This document shows, in pieces, positions 54,374 to 62,951 of a stretch of DNA of 64,000 nt. The notes beneath the pieces were generated by a model, which was not told where the DNA came from, did not search any database, and was given only the letters and a program-made list of their open reading frames with translations. The position numbers and the translations under genes are program-made. This DNA is from Flavobacterium sp. SUN052 (GTDB taxonomy: Bacteria > Bacteroidota > Bacteroidia > Flavobacteriales > Flavobacteriaceae), in assembly GCF_028867935.1 (NCBI RefSeq), contig NZ_JAPQNS010000021.1, positions 21,939 to 85,938 of the forward strand, given 5' to 3'. Position 1 is the stretch's first letter. Each line of letters opens with the position of its first letter.

Positions 54374-54490
54374 CCCCTCTCCTTGTGAAGGAGAGGGGTG
54401 TCTTATCAGTCTTACTTCTGTTTGTTCAACGTCTCCTCTCTTTCGCAAGGTAGACGTTGATATCTCCCCTCTCCTTGCGAAGGAGAGGGG
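54374..54490. repeat. Palindromic repeats CCCCTCTCCTTnnnAAGGAGAGGGG, two copies with a nested inverted repeat between
   Basis: Copies 54374-54398 and 54466-54490 each have 11-bp arms with a 3-nt centre. Between them, CAACGTCT (54428-54435) and AGACGTTG (54452-54459) form another inverted pair. They lie between the convergent S9 peptidase and DUF1573 genes. Confidence 0.85.
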
Positions 54491-54504
54491 CAGGGGTGAG
54501 GTAG

Positions 54505-54897
54505 TTACTGTGCTGCGGCCACCACTTCACCCTTAAACGACAGCGTGACAGTGCCACCTTCGGCGTTTGAATCCACGGAGATTGTTTTATTGAACGCTCC
54601 CATAGCCGCTGCGTTATATACTCCTTTGATTTCACCGGTACCGCCGGGCATAATTGGTTCTTTAGTGTAGGTCACGTTGGTGCAGCCACACGAACCACGG
54701 GCACCTGTTACGATGAGTGGCTCTTTACCTTTGTTGGTAAACGTGTAAGAGATAGAAACGGGCTTGTTTTGGGGAATCTTGCCTAAATCCTGAGTGGTAG
54801 CTTTCCAGTCAAAAGCGGCCATCATACCTGAACCGGCCAGAACAAGGGTAGCGGCTGTCATTAGCAAAGCCACCGAGAATAGAATAGTGCGTTTCAT
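54505..54897 (-). CDS. DUF1573 domain protein, exported
   Basis: A 130-residue protein with a signal peptide (MKRTILFSVALLMTAATLVLAG). The DUF1573 signature is VSISYTFTNKGKEPLIVTGA, then ARGSCGCTNVTYTKEPIMPG with a CxC pair, then SVDSNAEGG. The fold is an immunoglobulin-like domain of the periplasm; the role is unknown. A TACGTTTG -7 element lies 53 nt upstream. The ATG at 54897 is favoured; the frame continues far upstream without protein-like features. Confidence 0.88.
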   Translation of the reverse strand: MKRTILFSVALLMTAATLVLAGSGMMAAFDWKATTQDLGKIPQNKPVSISYTFTNKGKEPLIVTGARGSCGCTNVTYTKEPIMPGGTGEIKGVYNAAAMGAFNKTISVDSNAEGGTVTLSFKGEVVAAAQ

Positions 54898-54949
54898 GTG
54901 TGTTTTTTGTGTTTGAAAAAGTTGAATCTGAATCGGAACATGTTCGATA

Positions 54950-54957
54950 CAAACGTA
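54950..54957 (-). promoter_or_regulatory. -7 promoter element of the DUF1573 gene
   Basis: TACGTTTG on the minus strand fits TAnnTTTG, 53 nt before the start codon. No well-placed TTG was found. Confidence 0.4.
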
Positions 54958-55032
54958 CGGCCCGATTCTGCACGGCCTTGTTAACGGCTTGCTAACGTTT
55001 GTTAATGAGATGTTAACGGAACAGCGAAAGCG

Positions 55033-55105
55033 TGAAAGAGCGAGAGAGTGAAAGAGCGAATTGCCGTACTTTGCTTCACACTTTCTCTTTCTCACTTTCA
55101 CATTC
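55033..55105. repeat. Low-complexity inverted repeat GTGAAAGAGCGAGAGAGTG family before a kinase gene
   Basis: GTGAAAGAGCGAGAGAGTGAA on one side and CACTTTCTCTTTCTCACTTT on the other are roughly complementary across an AT-GC mixed loop, just before the kinase start at 55106. Confidence 0.6.
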
Positions 55106-56368
55106 ATGTCCCGTCGCCTGATTCGTATTCTTGTCATCCTGTCTGTGCTGTCGATGATCGGCATTCTGGCGGTACAGGCCGTTTGGGTCAGAAAAGCGTA
55201 TGCACTGCGCGACCGCCAATTCCGGCAGTCGGCATTTATAGCGTTGCAGGAGGTTGCCGACGAGGTGGCGCGCATGAACCGGATAACCCAAACCAAATAC
55301 GACGTCACTCAACTCTCGGCTGACTATTTCATTGTCAATACTGAAGCTCCTATTGACCCAGTCACCCTGGAACACCTCATCCAAGTGTCGATGCGGAAAC
55401 ACCATCTGATCACCGATTTTGAGTACGGCATCTACAATTGCGAAAGCGACAAAATGGTCTACGGGGCCTATATTGGCACTTCAGCCGCCCGGATGCCAGT
55501 GCGGTCAACTCTCCCCAAATTTGATCGATTCACTTATTATTTCGGAATTCGCTTTCCGCAACAGGCCATTTTTGCTGTGGGACAATTAGAGGGCTGGCTT
55601 TGGTCAACGGGGGCAGTAGTGTTGCTGGTGCTGGTGTTTGGCTATACGCTCAGCATTGTTTTGCAGCAACGGCGCCTAACCGAAGTACAGCAGGATTTTA
55701 TCAATAATATCACCCACGAGTTGCAAACTCCTGTTTCGACCATTCGCATTGCGGCTGATGTATTAGGCCAGGACAGCATTCGGCAACAACCTGACCGTTG
55801 GCGACAGTACACCCGCATTCTGAATGAAGAAAGTCAGCGGCTGCAACGCCAAATTAATAACGTGCTACAGCTATCCCGGTCGCAGCATACGGGATTCTCG
55901 CTCAACTTAGCTACCGTCGATTTGCACGAGGTACTGTCCACAGTCGCAACGTCGAACCGAGCCAAACCAGTTGGCGAGTTGATACATCTGGACTTACAAG
56001 CTACCAACGCCCACATTCAGGCCGACCGGTACCATCTCGAAAATGTCATCAACAACCTAATCGACAACGCGCTGAAATATCAAAAAACAGATTCTAATGC
56101 ACCTGTACCTGAAGTCTGGCTGCGTACCCGAACCGTTGGCAATGGTCTGGAATGGTCGGTGCAGGACAATGGCATCGGAATTGCTCCAGAGCATCATAAG
56201 GCCATTTTCAAACAGTTCTTTCGTGTACCAACCGGTAAAGTCCATGACACAAAGGGCTTTGGTTTAGGTTTGTACTATGTTCAGCAGGTTGTGCGGGCGC
56301 ACGGCTGGAAAATTACCCTGAAAAGCACGTTGGGAGAAGGCAGTACGTTTATTATTAAAGTACCTTGA
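55106..56368 (+). CDS. Sensor histidine kinase (HisKA type)
   Basis: A 420-residue kinase starting at the ATG at 55106. One membrane helix (about 5-30), a periplasmic sensor of roughly 130 residues without a recognised domain, a second helix (about 165-190), then the H-box NNITHELQTPVSTIRIAADV with the phosphoacceptor His, N-box NVINNLIDNALKYQ, DNGIGIAPEH and GFGLGLYYV. No HAMP domain is obvious. The partner regulator starts in its stop codon. Confidence 0.93.
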   Translation: MSRRLIRILVILSVLSMIGILAVQAVWVRKAYALRDRQFRQSAFIALQEVADEVARMNRITQTKYDVTQLSADYFIVNTEAPIDPVTLEHLIQVSMRKHHLITDFEYGIYNCESDKMVYGAYIGTSAARMPVRSTLPKFDRFTYYFGIRFPQQAIFAVGQLEGWLWSTGAVVLLVLVFGYTLSIVLQQRRLTEVQQDFINNITHELQTPVSTIRIAADVLGQDSIRQQPDRWRQYTRILNEESQRLQRQINNVLQLSRSQHTGFSLNLATVDLHEVLSTVATSNRAKPVGELIHLDLQATNAHIQADRYHLENVINNLIDNALKYQKTDSNAPVPEVWLRTRTVGNGLEWSVQDNGIGIAPEHHKAIFKQFFRVPTGKVHDTKGFGLGLYYVQQVVRAHGWKITLKSTLGEGSTFIIKVP

Positions 56369-57075
56369 AAGCATCGATCCTCTACGTCGAAGACGACGTG
56401 AATCTAGGTTTTGTCACGAAGGACAATCTCGAACTGGCCGGATTCTCGGTAACGCACTGCTTAACCGGCAGTGAAGCTCTCGACTGTTTTGAGTCGGGTC
56501 GGTTCGATCTGTGCCTGCTCGATGTGATGTTGCCCCATACTGATGGTTTTGCGCTGGCCCGGCATATTCGCTCGCTGGATACCCACATACCCGTTCTGTT
56601 TTTGAGTGCCCTTAATAGCAAAGACGACCGCCTTCAAGGGCTCCGGCTCGGTGCCGATGATTACCTGACGAAACCCTTCAGCATTGAGGAACTGTTACTC
56701 AAAATCGAGGTTTTCCTGAAACGCTCATCGAGTCGCCCAACCAGTCAAGCACCTGCCCCTACCCTACCAGTTCCCCCATCACTCGCTGTTGGTAGCTATC
56801 AGTTTGACCCCACAAACGGGCGACTCATCCGCGCCGGAACCGTCCAGACGCTCACCCAGCGCGAAGCCGAAGTACTGGCCTATTTGCTATCCCGGCCCAA
56901 TTCGCTCGTCCGGCGCGATGATATTCTGCGGGCCATATGGGGCGACAACGACTACTTCATGGGTCGCAGCCTCGACGTGTTCATCTCCCGGCTCCGCAAA
57001 CGCTTGATCGACGATCCCAGCATCCAGATCGACAGTCGACATGGGATGGGGTTTGTGTTACGGATGGGAGTATAG
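56365..57075 (+). CDS. OmpR-type response regulator
   Basis: A 236-residue regulator with the TTG start overlapping the kinase stop (TTGA), so strongly coupled. The receiver has the acidic DD in YVEDDVNLG, the phosphoacceptor in LCLLDVMLPHTDG, the conserved LFLSALN and the lysine in DDYLTKPF; a winged helix follows (LTQREAEVLAYLLSRPNSLV, VFISRLRKRLIDDPSIQ). A proline- and threonine-rich linker separates the two. Confidence 0.94.
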   Translation: MKASILYVEDDVNLGFVTKDNLELAGFSVTHCLTGSEALDCFESGRFDLCLLDVMLPHTDGFALARHIRSLDTHIPVLFLSALNSKDDRLQGLRLGADDYLTKPFSIEELLLKIEVFLKRSSSRPTSQAPAPTLPVPPSLAVGSYQFDPTNGRLIRAGTVQTLTQREAEVLAYLLSRPNSLVRRDDILRAIWGDNDYFMGRSLDVFISRLRKRLIDDPSIQIDSRHGMGFVLRMGV

Positions 57076-57103
57076 GTTTACTACATCAGTGCTGGTTTAT
57101 CTG

Positions 57104-57111
57104 TATCTTTG
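57104..57111 (+). promoter_or_regulatory. -7 promoter element of the VapB-like gene
   Basis: TATCTTTG fits TAnnTTTG and lies 18 nt before the antitoxin start. No clear TTG upstream. Confidence 0.4.
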
Positions 57112-57129
57112 TAAAAACGGCTGAAAGCA

Positions 57130-57342
57130 ATGGACACAGTATTAATTGAACTCAAACACGAGAAAGCCCGCGCCCTGTTGCAAGACTTAGAAGCCATGAA
57201 TATCATTCGGGTGGTTCAACCGGCCCAACCCATTTCCGAGGGTATAGCAGCCCGTTTTGCTGGATCTATTCCGGCAGAAGAAGCAGATCGGCTCAATGAA
57301 TATATCAAACAAAGCCGTGACGAATGGGAGCGACCTATTTGA
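57130..57342 (+). CDS. Putative antitoxin of a VapBC-like pair
   Basis: A 70-residue protein (MDTVLIELKHEKARALLQDL) with a short beta strand and helical C-terminus (AEEADRLNEYIKQSRDEWER). It overlaps the PIN toxin gene by 19 nt, as antitoxin genes commonly do, and its size and position support the call; no DNA-binding family is named. It has its own -7 element. Confidence 0.7.
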   Translation: MDTVLIELKHEKARALLQDLEAMNIIRVVQPAQPISEGIAARFAGSIPAEEADRLNEYIKQSRDEWERPI

Positions 57343-57704
57343 TAGATACAAATGCCGTTTCAGACTTTCTTGGTGCAAAGCTTTCCCACAACGGTATGGC
57401 ATTCATGATGGAGGTAGTAAGTTCGGGCCCTAGCCTGTCTGTCATGAGCCGAGTTGAACTATTAAGTTTCATTTCTCCTTACACACCTCAATTCCGCGAA
57501 TTCATTCAGTATTCTGTGGTTTATGATCTAACTGAAGATATTATTCTTCGAACAATTGCCCTCCGTAAATCGCGACGCATAAAAATCCCAGATGCTATTA
57601 TTGCAGCTACTGCCTTGGTTTATGACCTGACATTGATAACCCACAACCTAGTTGATTTCACAGGTATTCCTAGCCTGAAATTATTAGATGCACATGAGCG
57701 ATAA
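57324..57704 (+). CDS. VapC-like PIN-domain toxin
   Basis: A 126-residue PIN ribonuclease: the first acid in YLIDTNAVSDF, the second in SRVELLSF, and the third and fourth in KIPDAIIAATAL and HNLVDF. PIN toxins of type II pairs cut tRNA or rRNA when the antitoxin is lost. The start overlaps the upstream gene by 19 nt. Confidence 0.85.
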   Translation: MGATYLIDTNAVSDFLGAKLSHNGMAFMMEVVSSGPSLSVMSRVELLSFISPYTPQFREFIQYSVVYDLTEDIILRTIALRKSRRIKIPDAIIAATALVYDLTLITHNLVDFTGIPSLKLLDAHER

Positions 57705-57770
57705 GCTCGCTCGGCGCAAGGTATACAACACCACACTTTCGCTTTAGAAAGCACACAACCTACTTTCATA

Positions 57771-58751
57771 ATGCTCGTTCGTTTTTTCAGCTTTTGTCTC
57801 TTCGTTTCTTTTCTTCCCAGCGCCAACGCGCAAACATCAACCAAATCGGCGTCTGGCAATCCCGTTTTTCCGGGTTGGTACGCCGATCCTGAAGTGGCTG
57901 TTTTCAACAAACAATACTGGATTTATCCGACTTATTCGGCCAAATTCAATGAGCAGGTCTACATGGATACGTTCTCGTCACGCGACCTCGTTACCTGGAC
58001 CAAGCATAATCGCATCATCGACACTACGGCTGTGAAATGGGCTAAACGAGCCATGTGGGCACCTGCTGTGATCGAAAAAGATGGTAAATACTTCCTATTT
58101 TTTGGAGCAAATGACGTCCATGAAGGCGAAATTGGTGGCATTGGCGTGGCTGTAGCCGACAAACCCGACGGACCATTTCGCGATTACCTCGGCAAGCCCC
58201 TAATCGGCCAGATTCACAATGGTGCTCAGCCTATTGACCAGTTTGTCTTTCAGGATAAAGACGGGCAATATTATATGATTTATGGTGGCTGGCGGCATTG
58301 TAACATCGCCAAACTGAACGCCGACTTTCGTGGCTTTACTCCCTTTGCCGATGGTAAGACATTCCACGAAATGACGCCCAAGGGTTATGTGGAAGGCCCG
58401 TTCATGTTCGTTCGGAAGGGGAAATATTACTTCATGTGGTCGGAGGGTGGCTGGACCGGACCCGATTATTCAGTTGCTTACGGGGTAGCCGACTCACCGT
58501 TTGGCCCATTTGAGCGCGTTGGGAAAATTCTGCAACAAGACCCCAAAGTAGCTACTGGCGCCGGACACCATTCGGTGCTTCAAATACCCGGAACGGATGA
58601 GTGGTACATTATCTACCACCGTCGGCCACTCACCGAAACCGATGGTAACCACCGCGAAACCTGTATCGACCGTATGGAATTCGATGAAAAAGGAGCGATA
58701 AAACCAGTACGGATTACAGTTGAAGGGGTAAAAGCCCGGCCCATAAAGTGA
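57771..58751 (+). CDS. Glycoside hydrolase family 43 protein, secreted
   Basis: A 326-residue five-bladed propeller with a signal peptide ending at NANAQ-like (ANAQT, residue 22). The catalytic acids of GH43 are seen in GWYADPEV (general base D), PIDQFVFQDKDGQYYMIYGG (pKa aspartate) and YVEGPFMFVRKGKYY (general-acid E). Substrate is probably an arabinan or xylan side chain; subfamily unknown. Not in a polysaccharide-utilisation locus in this window. Confidence 0.92.
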   Translation: MLVRFFSFCLFVSFLPSANAQTSTKSASGNPVFPGWYADPEVAVFNKQYWIYPTYSAKFNEQVYMDTFSSRDLVTWTKHNRIIDTTAVKWAKRAMWAPAVIEKDGKYFLFFGANDVHEGEIGGIGVAVADKPDGPFRDYLGKPLIGQIHNGAQPIDQFVFQDKDGQYYMIYGGWRHCNIAKLNADFRGFTPFADGKTFHEMTPKGYVEGPFMFVRKGKYYFMWSEGGWTGPDYSVAYGVADSPFGPFERVGKILQQDPKVATGAGHHSVLQIPGTDEWYIIYHRRPLTETDGNHRETCIDRMEFDEKGAIKPVRITVEGVKARPIK

Positions 58752-58845
58752 CCGTCCCAACCGTGCAGCTGGCCAAAGTTTATGCTGAGATTGATTTAAA
58801 AAATTGAAATCAATAATGCCTTATACCAAATAGACCTTATTTCCG

Positions 58846-58875
58846 TTGGCTCTTTGGCCATTTCGGTTATTTTTG
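58846..58875 (+). promoter_or_regulatory. Bacteroidota-type promoter of the secreted propeller gene
   Basis: TTG at 58846-58848, 19 nt, then TATTTTTG at 58868-58875. Start codon at 58911 is 35 nt further, which rules out the in-frame start at 58854. Confidence 0.65.
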
Positions 58876-58910
58876 CACAAACTCCCCAAAACGATATAGT
58901 ACCCTTTAAC

Positions 58911-60188
58911 ATGAAAAAACAAAGTTTTGCAATTGCTCTGTCCCTGCTGGCCGGTGGCGCAATGGCCCAGCAAGGTCCCATTCAATTTACAGCCAAGAGT
59001 ATTGTAGCCCTCTCGGATGCCGACATGGCGGCTTCAGCTATGGTCGACGGAAACCTCCTCAAAGACAAGGGCACCAAAGACGCACTAACTACTATTGGTT
59101 TCCCCCTCGACCGGAGCGGAGCCAATATCTTCACCTCTGTGGTGTCAAACTCAATGACGTTGTTTGATAAAGTTCTGGCCGTATCGAACAATGGCAAACT
59201 GGCATTTGTGGTAGAAGGCCGTGGCCAAACCGGCGACAGTCTGACTACTTTGAAAGATGGTCTGAATGGCCTCCCCGGCAGCACTAAAATGTTCACGGTT
59301 GATCTTAGCGCAGGTAAACCAGCCGTGAAATATGGTTTCGCAGTCGGTGTGAATCCAACCGCCGTAACCATTAATCCAACGGGCAATAGCCTGATTGTGG
59401 CTTCGGCTGACCCCGGCAAGGAACTCCGCATTGTAGAAGTTGACGGTACTGGTAAACCAACCCGCATTCTGACGGCAGCTTCGCCAGTCCCAAATGCTGT
59501 CATTACCGACTTAGCCTGGCACCCGGGCGGCCAGTTTGTAGCCTACACCATTGCTGCAACGGGCGAAGTTGGTTTGATGAAGTATGCTATGGACGCTACC
59601 AAAAAACCAAACCTGACTCCTCACGGCAAAACCGTAAAAGTGGGCACCATGCCGGGGGCCGGTAAGTTCAACACCGATGGAAGTACGTTTGTAATTGTTG
59701 ATTCTAAAAAAGCAGCTGGTGCGTCGGGAACGGGTGCTGGTGAGCTATTTGCCATTCAGTTCAGCACAGACGATACGCCAGGCGAACACAAAATTTTATC
59801 GCAAGCCGCCACAGGCGAAGGCCCTCAGAGCGTAGCCATTAGCCCTGATGGTTCAGTGGTAGTGGTGGTTAACGCTGGTCAGTCGTACCAGCCCTTTGGA
59901 AATGCTGCTGTGGGCAAAAGCTCCCTGACGACGTATTCGTTAGGAAAAGATGGCAAACTGACTCAGTCAGCCGATTATCCGTTTGAAGGAATTGCTCCAC
60001 AAAGTGTTGACTTTGATCGTTCGGGTGACGCGATTGCCGTAGCTGTTCCTGAGTATCTCGATTACGGAATGCGGAACGGTGGTATCGAGTTCTGGAAAGT
60101 AACAAAAGGCGACAAACCGACACTGGCCAAACAAGCTGGTCGCATTAGCCTCACACGCGGTTGCCACGCAATCAAAGTAATTCCTTAA
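58911..60188 (+). CDS. Secreted beta-propeller (lactonase/YVTN-like) protein
   Basis: A 425-residue protein starting at the ATG at 58911 with a signal peptide ending at AMAQQ. Repeats of the YVTN/lactonase type recur (TVDLSAGKPAVKYGFAVGVN, SVAISPDGSVVVVVNAGQSY, SVDFDRSGDAIAVAVPE). No catalytic residues of 6-phosphogluconolactonase can be picked out, so it may only bind. A strong double-box promoter drives it; a long hairpin terminates it. Confidence 0.8.
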   Translation: MKKQSFAIALSLLAGGAMAQQGPIQFTAKSIVALSDADMAASAMVDGNLLKDKGTKDALTTIGFPLDRSGANIFTSVVSNSMTLFDKVLAVSNNGKLAFVVEGRGQTGDSLTTLKDGLNGLPGSTKMFTVDLSAGKPAVKYGFAVGVNPTAVTINPTGNSLIVASADPGKELRIVEVDGTGKPTRILTAASPVPNAVITDLAWHPGGQFVAYTIAATGEVGLMKYAMDATKKPNLTPHGKTVKVGTMPGAGKFNTDGSTFVIVDSKKAAGASGTGAGELFAIQFSTDDTPGEHKILSQAATGEGPQSVAISPDGSVVVVVNAGQSYQPFGNAAVGKSSLTTYSLGKDGKLTQSADYPFEGIAPQSVDFDRSGDAIAVAVPEYLDYGMRNGGIEFWKVTKGDKPTLAKQAGRISLTRGCHAIKVIP

Positions 60189-60216
60189 GCCTAGACGCTG
60201 GGTTTTAGATATTGGA

Positions 60217-60270
60217 CGGTACAGAAAAACCGGCTGGTCCCTGATGGAACCAGCCGGTTTTTCTGTACCG
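60217..60270. terminator. Bidirectional terminator with 22-bp perfect stem
   Basis: Arms 60217-60238 and 60249-60270 are perfectly complementary, including internal A/T runs that serve as T-tracts for both strands. It lies between convergent genes (propeller and MFS). Confidence 0.9.
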
Positions 60271-60301
60271 TGGACTTGCAGTCCGCGAGCCGCGCCAGCG
60301 G

Positions 60302-61558
60302 CTAATTACCAGCCGCCTGAAAATCCGCACTGCGTTTTGTTGGGTCGATCCGTAACCAGAGCAACGCACTTACCGTCAGGCAACCAGCAATCAGAAACAG
60401 GGGTAAATTGTAATCATTGGTGCGCTCAACCAGAGTGCCAAAGATGATGGTGATGAAAAAGCCGCCCAACTGTCCGGCGAAGTTCATAGACCCGGTCACG
60501 CTACCCGAGTTACGTTGACCAATATCCACGCATACCGCGAACGCTACGGGCAAAGCCAGATCTTTGAGCAATACGCAGGTTGCCAACAGATAGCCCGCCG
60601 TTTGATTATCAGTGGCCAGGCCTGCCAGGGCAAAACACAGTGCAGACGAACCCAAACCGCCTACTCCTACCGCTCGACGACCAATTTTAAGGCCATATTT
60701 TTTCGTCAGGAAATCGCTCAACAAGCCGCCAACCACGCAACCGATAGCGCCCAGAAAATACGACAGCGAAATAAAGTTCTTGGTTTGATCTTCGCTCATA
60801 CCGCGCCCCTCCTGAAAATACACCGACGACCAGTTAGTGAAGAAATAGGAGCCATAAAAGAACAAATGGCACATCAGCATCAGCGCCCATAAGTTTGGGT
60901 CGCGGATGATTGTGCGCCAGGGTATCTGGTGATCGTTGGGTTTGATTGACCGACTCGACTCAATGAGAGCTACTTCCTGAGGAGCAACGCCACTCTTGTC
61001 GCGGGGCTCATCGCGATACCACAAATACCAGCCGAATGCCCACAGCACACCTACACCCCCAAGCACCGCAAAAGCCCAGCGCCAGCCCGCCCAATGCACC
61101 AGCGGAATCACCAACAGAGGGGTAAGTGCTCCACCAATGCGCCCGGCTGCCCAAATCACTGACTGTGCCCGACCAACCTCAACGGCCGGAAACCAGCGGG
61201 CAATCACAATCGATGCATTCGGATAGGCACCGGCTTCGCCCATACCAAACAGAAATCGTACGACTAACAGATACAGAAAATTGATGGCTGTGCCAGTCAG
61301 CGCTGTAAAGGCCGACCACCACACCACAACCCGCGTCAGAACACGCCGGGGTCCAGAACGGTCGCCCATAGCGCCGGTTGGAATTTCAAACAAGGCATAA
61401 GCGAGGGAGAAAGCCCCCAAAATCCAACCAAATTGTTCGTTGTTGAGGCCTAAATCGGCTTTTACATATTTGCTGACCACGTTCATGCATACGCGGTCGA
61501 GAAAGGTAATCGTAGAAAGCAGGAATAAAACAGATAGGACGCGGTAGCGATAGGGCAT
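60302..61558 (-). CDS. MFS transporter (anion:cation symporter-like)
   Basis: A 418-residue transporter with about twelve membrane helices, beginning MPYRYRVLSVLFLLSTITFL. Family motifs are the DRVCMNVVS start, GAMGDRSGPRRVLTRVVVWW between helices 2 and 3, and FLFGMGEAGAYPN. The pattern resembles the anion:cation symporter group (glucarate, sialate or hexuronate transport). It starts 12 nt after the stop of an ABC ATPase gene and so is likely co-transcribed with it. Confidence 0.9.
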   Translation of the reverse strand: MPYRYRVLSVLFLLSTITFLDRVCMNVVSKYVKADLGLNNEQFGWILGAFSLAYALFEIPTGAMGDRSGPRRVLTRVVVWWSAFTALTGTAINFLYLLVVRFLFGMGEAGAYPNASIVIARWFPAVEVGRAQSVIWAAGRIGGALTPLLVIPLVHWAGWRWAFAVLGGVGVLWAFGWYLWYRDEPRDKSGVAPQEVALIESSRSIKPNDHQIPWRTIIRDPNLWALMLMCHLFFYGSYFFTNWSSVYFQEGRGMSEDQTKNFISLSYFLGAIGCVVGGLLSDFLTKKYGLKIGRRAVGVGGLGSSALCFALAGLATDNQTAGYLLATCVLLKDLALPVAFAVCVDIGQRNSGSVTGSMNFAGQLGGFFITIIFGTLVERTNDYNLPLFLIAGCLTVSALLWLRIDPTKRSADFQAAGN

Positions 61559-61570
61559 AGAAAAATGAGT

Positions 61571-62296
61571 TTAGGCAAAAAAATCTCGTACAAAATCATT
61601 GGCGGGTTGATTGACAAGCTCATCAGGAGGCCCAATCTGCACAATTCGACCGGCGTCCATCAGCGCTACTCGATCACCGAGTTCGAGGGCTTCCTGTATA
61701 TCGTGCGTTACCAGCACAACGGTTGTTTCCTGCAATTCGCTGATGCCGAACAGTTCGCGCCGAACGTGCCGACGGGTGTACGGGTCTAAAGCGCCAAAAG
61801 GTTCATCCATCAACACTACGGGAGGCTTCACCGCCAACGCCCTGGCCAGCCCAATACGCTGACGTTGTCCGCCACTTAGGTCAGCGGGGTATCGAGTCAG
61901 CAAGTCAGCGGGGAGCCGAAGCAGATCGAGTAGCTCGCGGGTGCGCTGCTCAATCCGATCCGACTCCCAATAAAGCAGGCGTGGCACCGCGCCAATGTTC
62001 TGGGCTACTGTATAATGCGGAAACAAACCAGCTTCCTGCATTACATAACCAATGCTGCGCCGGAGCGTAGGTGCGTCGGCCTGCCTCACATCCTTGCCGT
62101 CGATCAAGACGGTACCACTAGTAGGTTCGATAAGCCGATTCAGCATTTTGAGCGTGGTTGTTTTACCGCATCCGCTCGTACCAGCCAGTACCAGCGTTTC
62201 GCCCGGTTGTACGGTGAAAGTCACATTATCGACTACAGCCCGCCGGTTACCGAGCCCATCTTCGTACTGTTTAGTGAGGTTACTTATTTGAATCAC
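61571..62296 (-). CDS. ABC transporter ATP-binding protein (OpuCA/ProV-like)
   Basis: About 241 residues from a GTG at 62296; a TTG at 62326 would also be in frame. Walker A is LAGTSGCGKTTTLKM, the Q-loop YVMQEAGLFPHYTVAQNI, signature LSGGQRQRIGLARAL, Walker B VVLMDEPFGALDP and H-loop LVTHDIQEAL. The NBD resembles osmoprotectant transporters but no CBS domains, permease or binding protein is nearby. The gene precedes an MFS gene. Confidence 0.88.
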   Translation of the reverse strand: MIQISNLTKQYEDGLGNRRAVVDNVTFTVQPGETLVLAGTSGCGKTTTLKMLNRLIEPTSGTVLIDGKDVRQADAPTLRRSIGYVMQEAGLFPHYTVAQNIGAVPRLLYWESDRIEQRTRELLDLLRLPADLLTRYPADLSGGQRQRIGLARALAVKPPVVLMDEPFGALDPYTRRHVRRELFGISELQETTVVLVTHDIQEALELGDRVALMDAGRIVQIGPPDELVNQPANDFVRDFFA

Positions 62297-62304
62297 TACT
62301 TTTG
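62297..62304 (+). promoter_or_regulatory. -7 promoter element of rnhA
   Basis: TACTTTTG fits TAnnTTTG, 14 nt before the ATG at 62319. It overlaps the start of the divergent ABC ATPase gene. Confidence 0.4.
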
Positions 62305-62318
62305 TGGAAAAATGGTTT

Positions 62319-62951
62319 ATGGCCAAAAAACCTAAATTCTACGTCGTCTGGCGCGGACGACAAACAGGCGTTTTTGATTCCTGGGACGACTGTAAAGCCC
62401 AGACTCACGGCTTCGACAAGGCGTTGTACAAATCGTTCGACAGCAAAGCGGAGGCCATCAAAGCGTTTCGCGACAAGCCTCATGAACACATCGGCACCAC
62501 TACGCCAAAAACCAAAACTACGGCCAACCGCCTTTTTGTTGGTAATCCACTCGAAGACAGTCTAGTGGTCGATGCGGCTTGGAACACGGCTACTGGCGAC
62601 ATGGAATATCAGGGCATATATCTGGCTACCCGCCAAAAACTGTTCCTGATGGGTCCCTACGCCGATGGCACCAACAATATCGGTGAATTTCTGGCTATTG
62701 TCCACGCGCTGGCGCTGTTACATCAGAAAGGTAGTAACATTCCTGTCTATTCGGATTCACGCACGGCCATCAGTTGGGTAAAAAAGAAAATGGCTAACAC
62801 CAAACTCGAAGCTACTTCCCGCAATGCCGTGCTATTTGACCTTATCGACCGCGCTGAGAAATGGCTCAAAACGCACACATTCGCTAACCCAATTTTGAAA
62901 TGGGAAACAACATACTGGGGCGAAAACCCCGCCGATTTTGGGCGAAAATGA
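62319..62951 (+). CDS. rnhA: Ribonuclease HI with N-terminal viroplasmin (hybrid-binding) domain
   Basis: A 210-residue enzyme beginning MAKKPKFYVVWRGRQTGVFD, the viroplasmin/caulimovirus VI-like RNA-DNA hybrid-binding domain (KAQTHGFDKALYKSFDSKAE), followed by an RNase H fold from about residue 70. The acidic residues are in VVDAAWNTATGDMEYQG, NIGEFLAIVHALALL and VYSDSRTA. It removes RNA from hybrids. Its stop overlaps the start of the beta-lactamase-like gene by 4 nt (ATGA). Confidence 0.92.
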   Translation: MAKKPKFYVVWRGRQTGVFDSWDDCKAQTHGFDKALYKSFDSKAEAIKAFRDKPHEHIGTTTPKTKTTANRLFVGNPLEDSLVVDAAWNTATGDMEYQGIYLATRQKLFLMGPYADGTNNIGEFLAIVHALALLHQKGSNIPVYSDSRTAISWVKKKMANTKLEATSRNAVLFDLIDRAEKWLKTHTFANPILKWETTYWGENPADFGRK

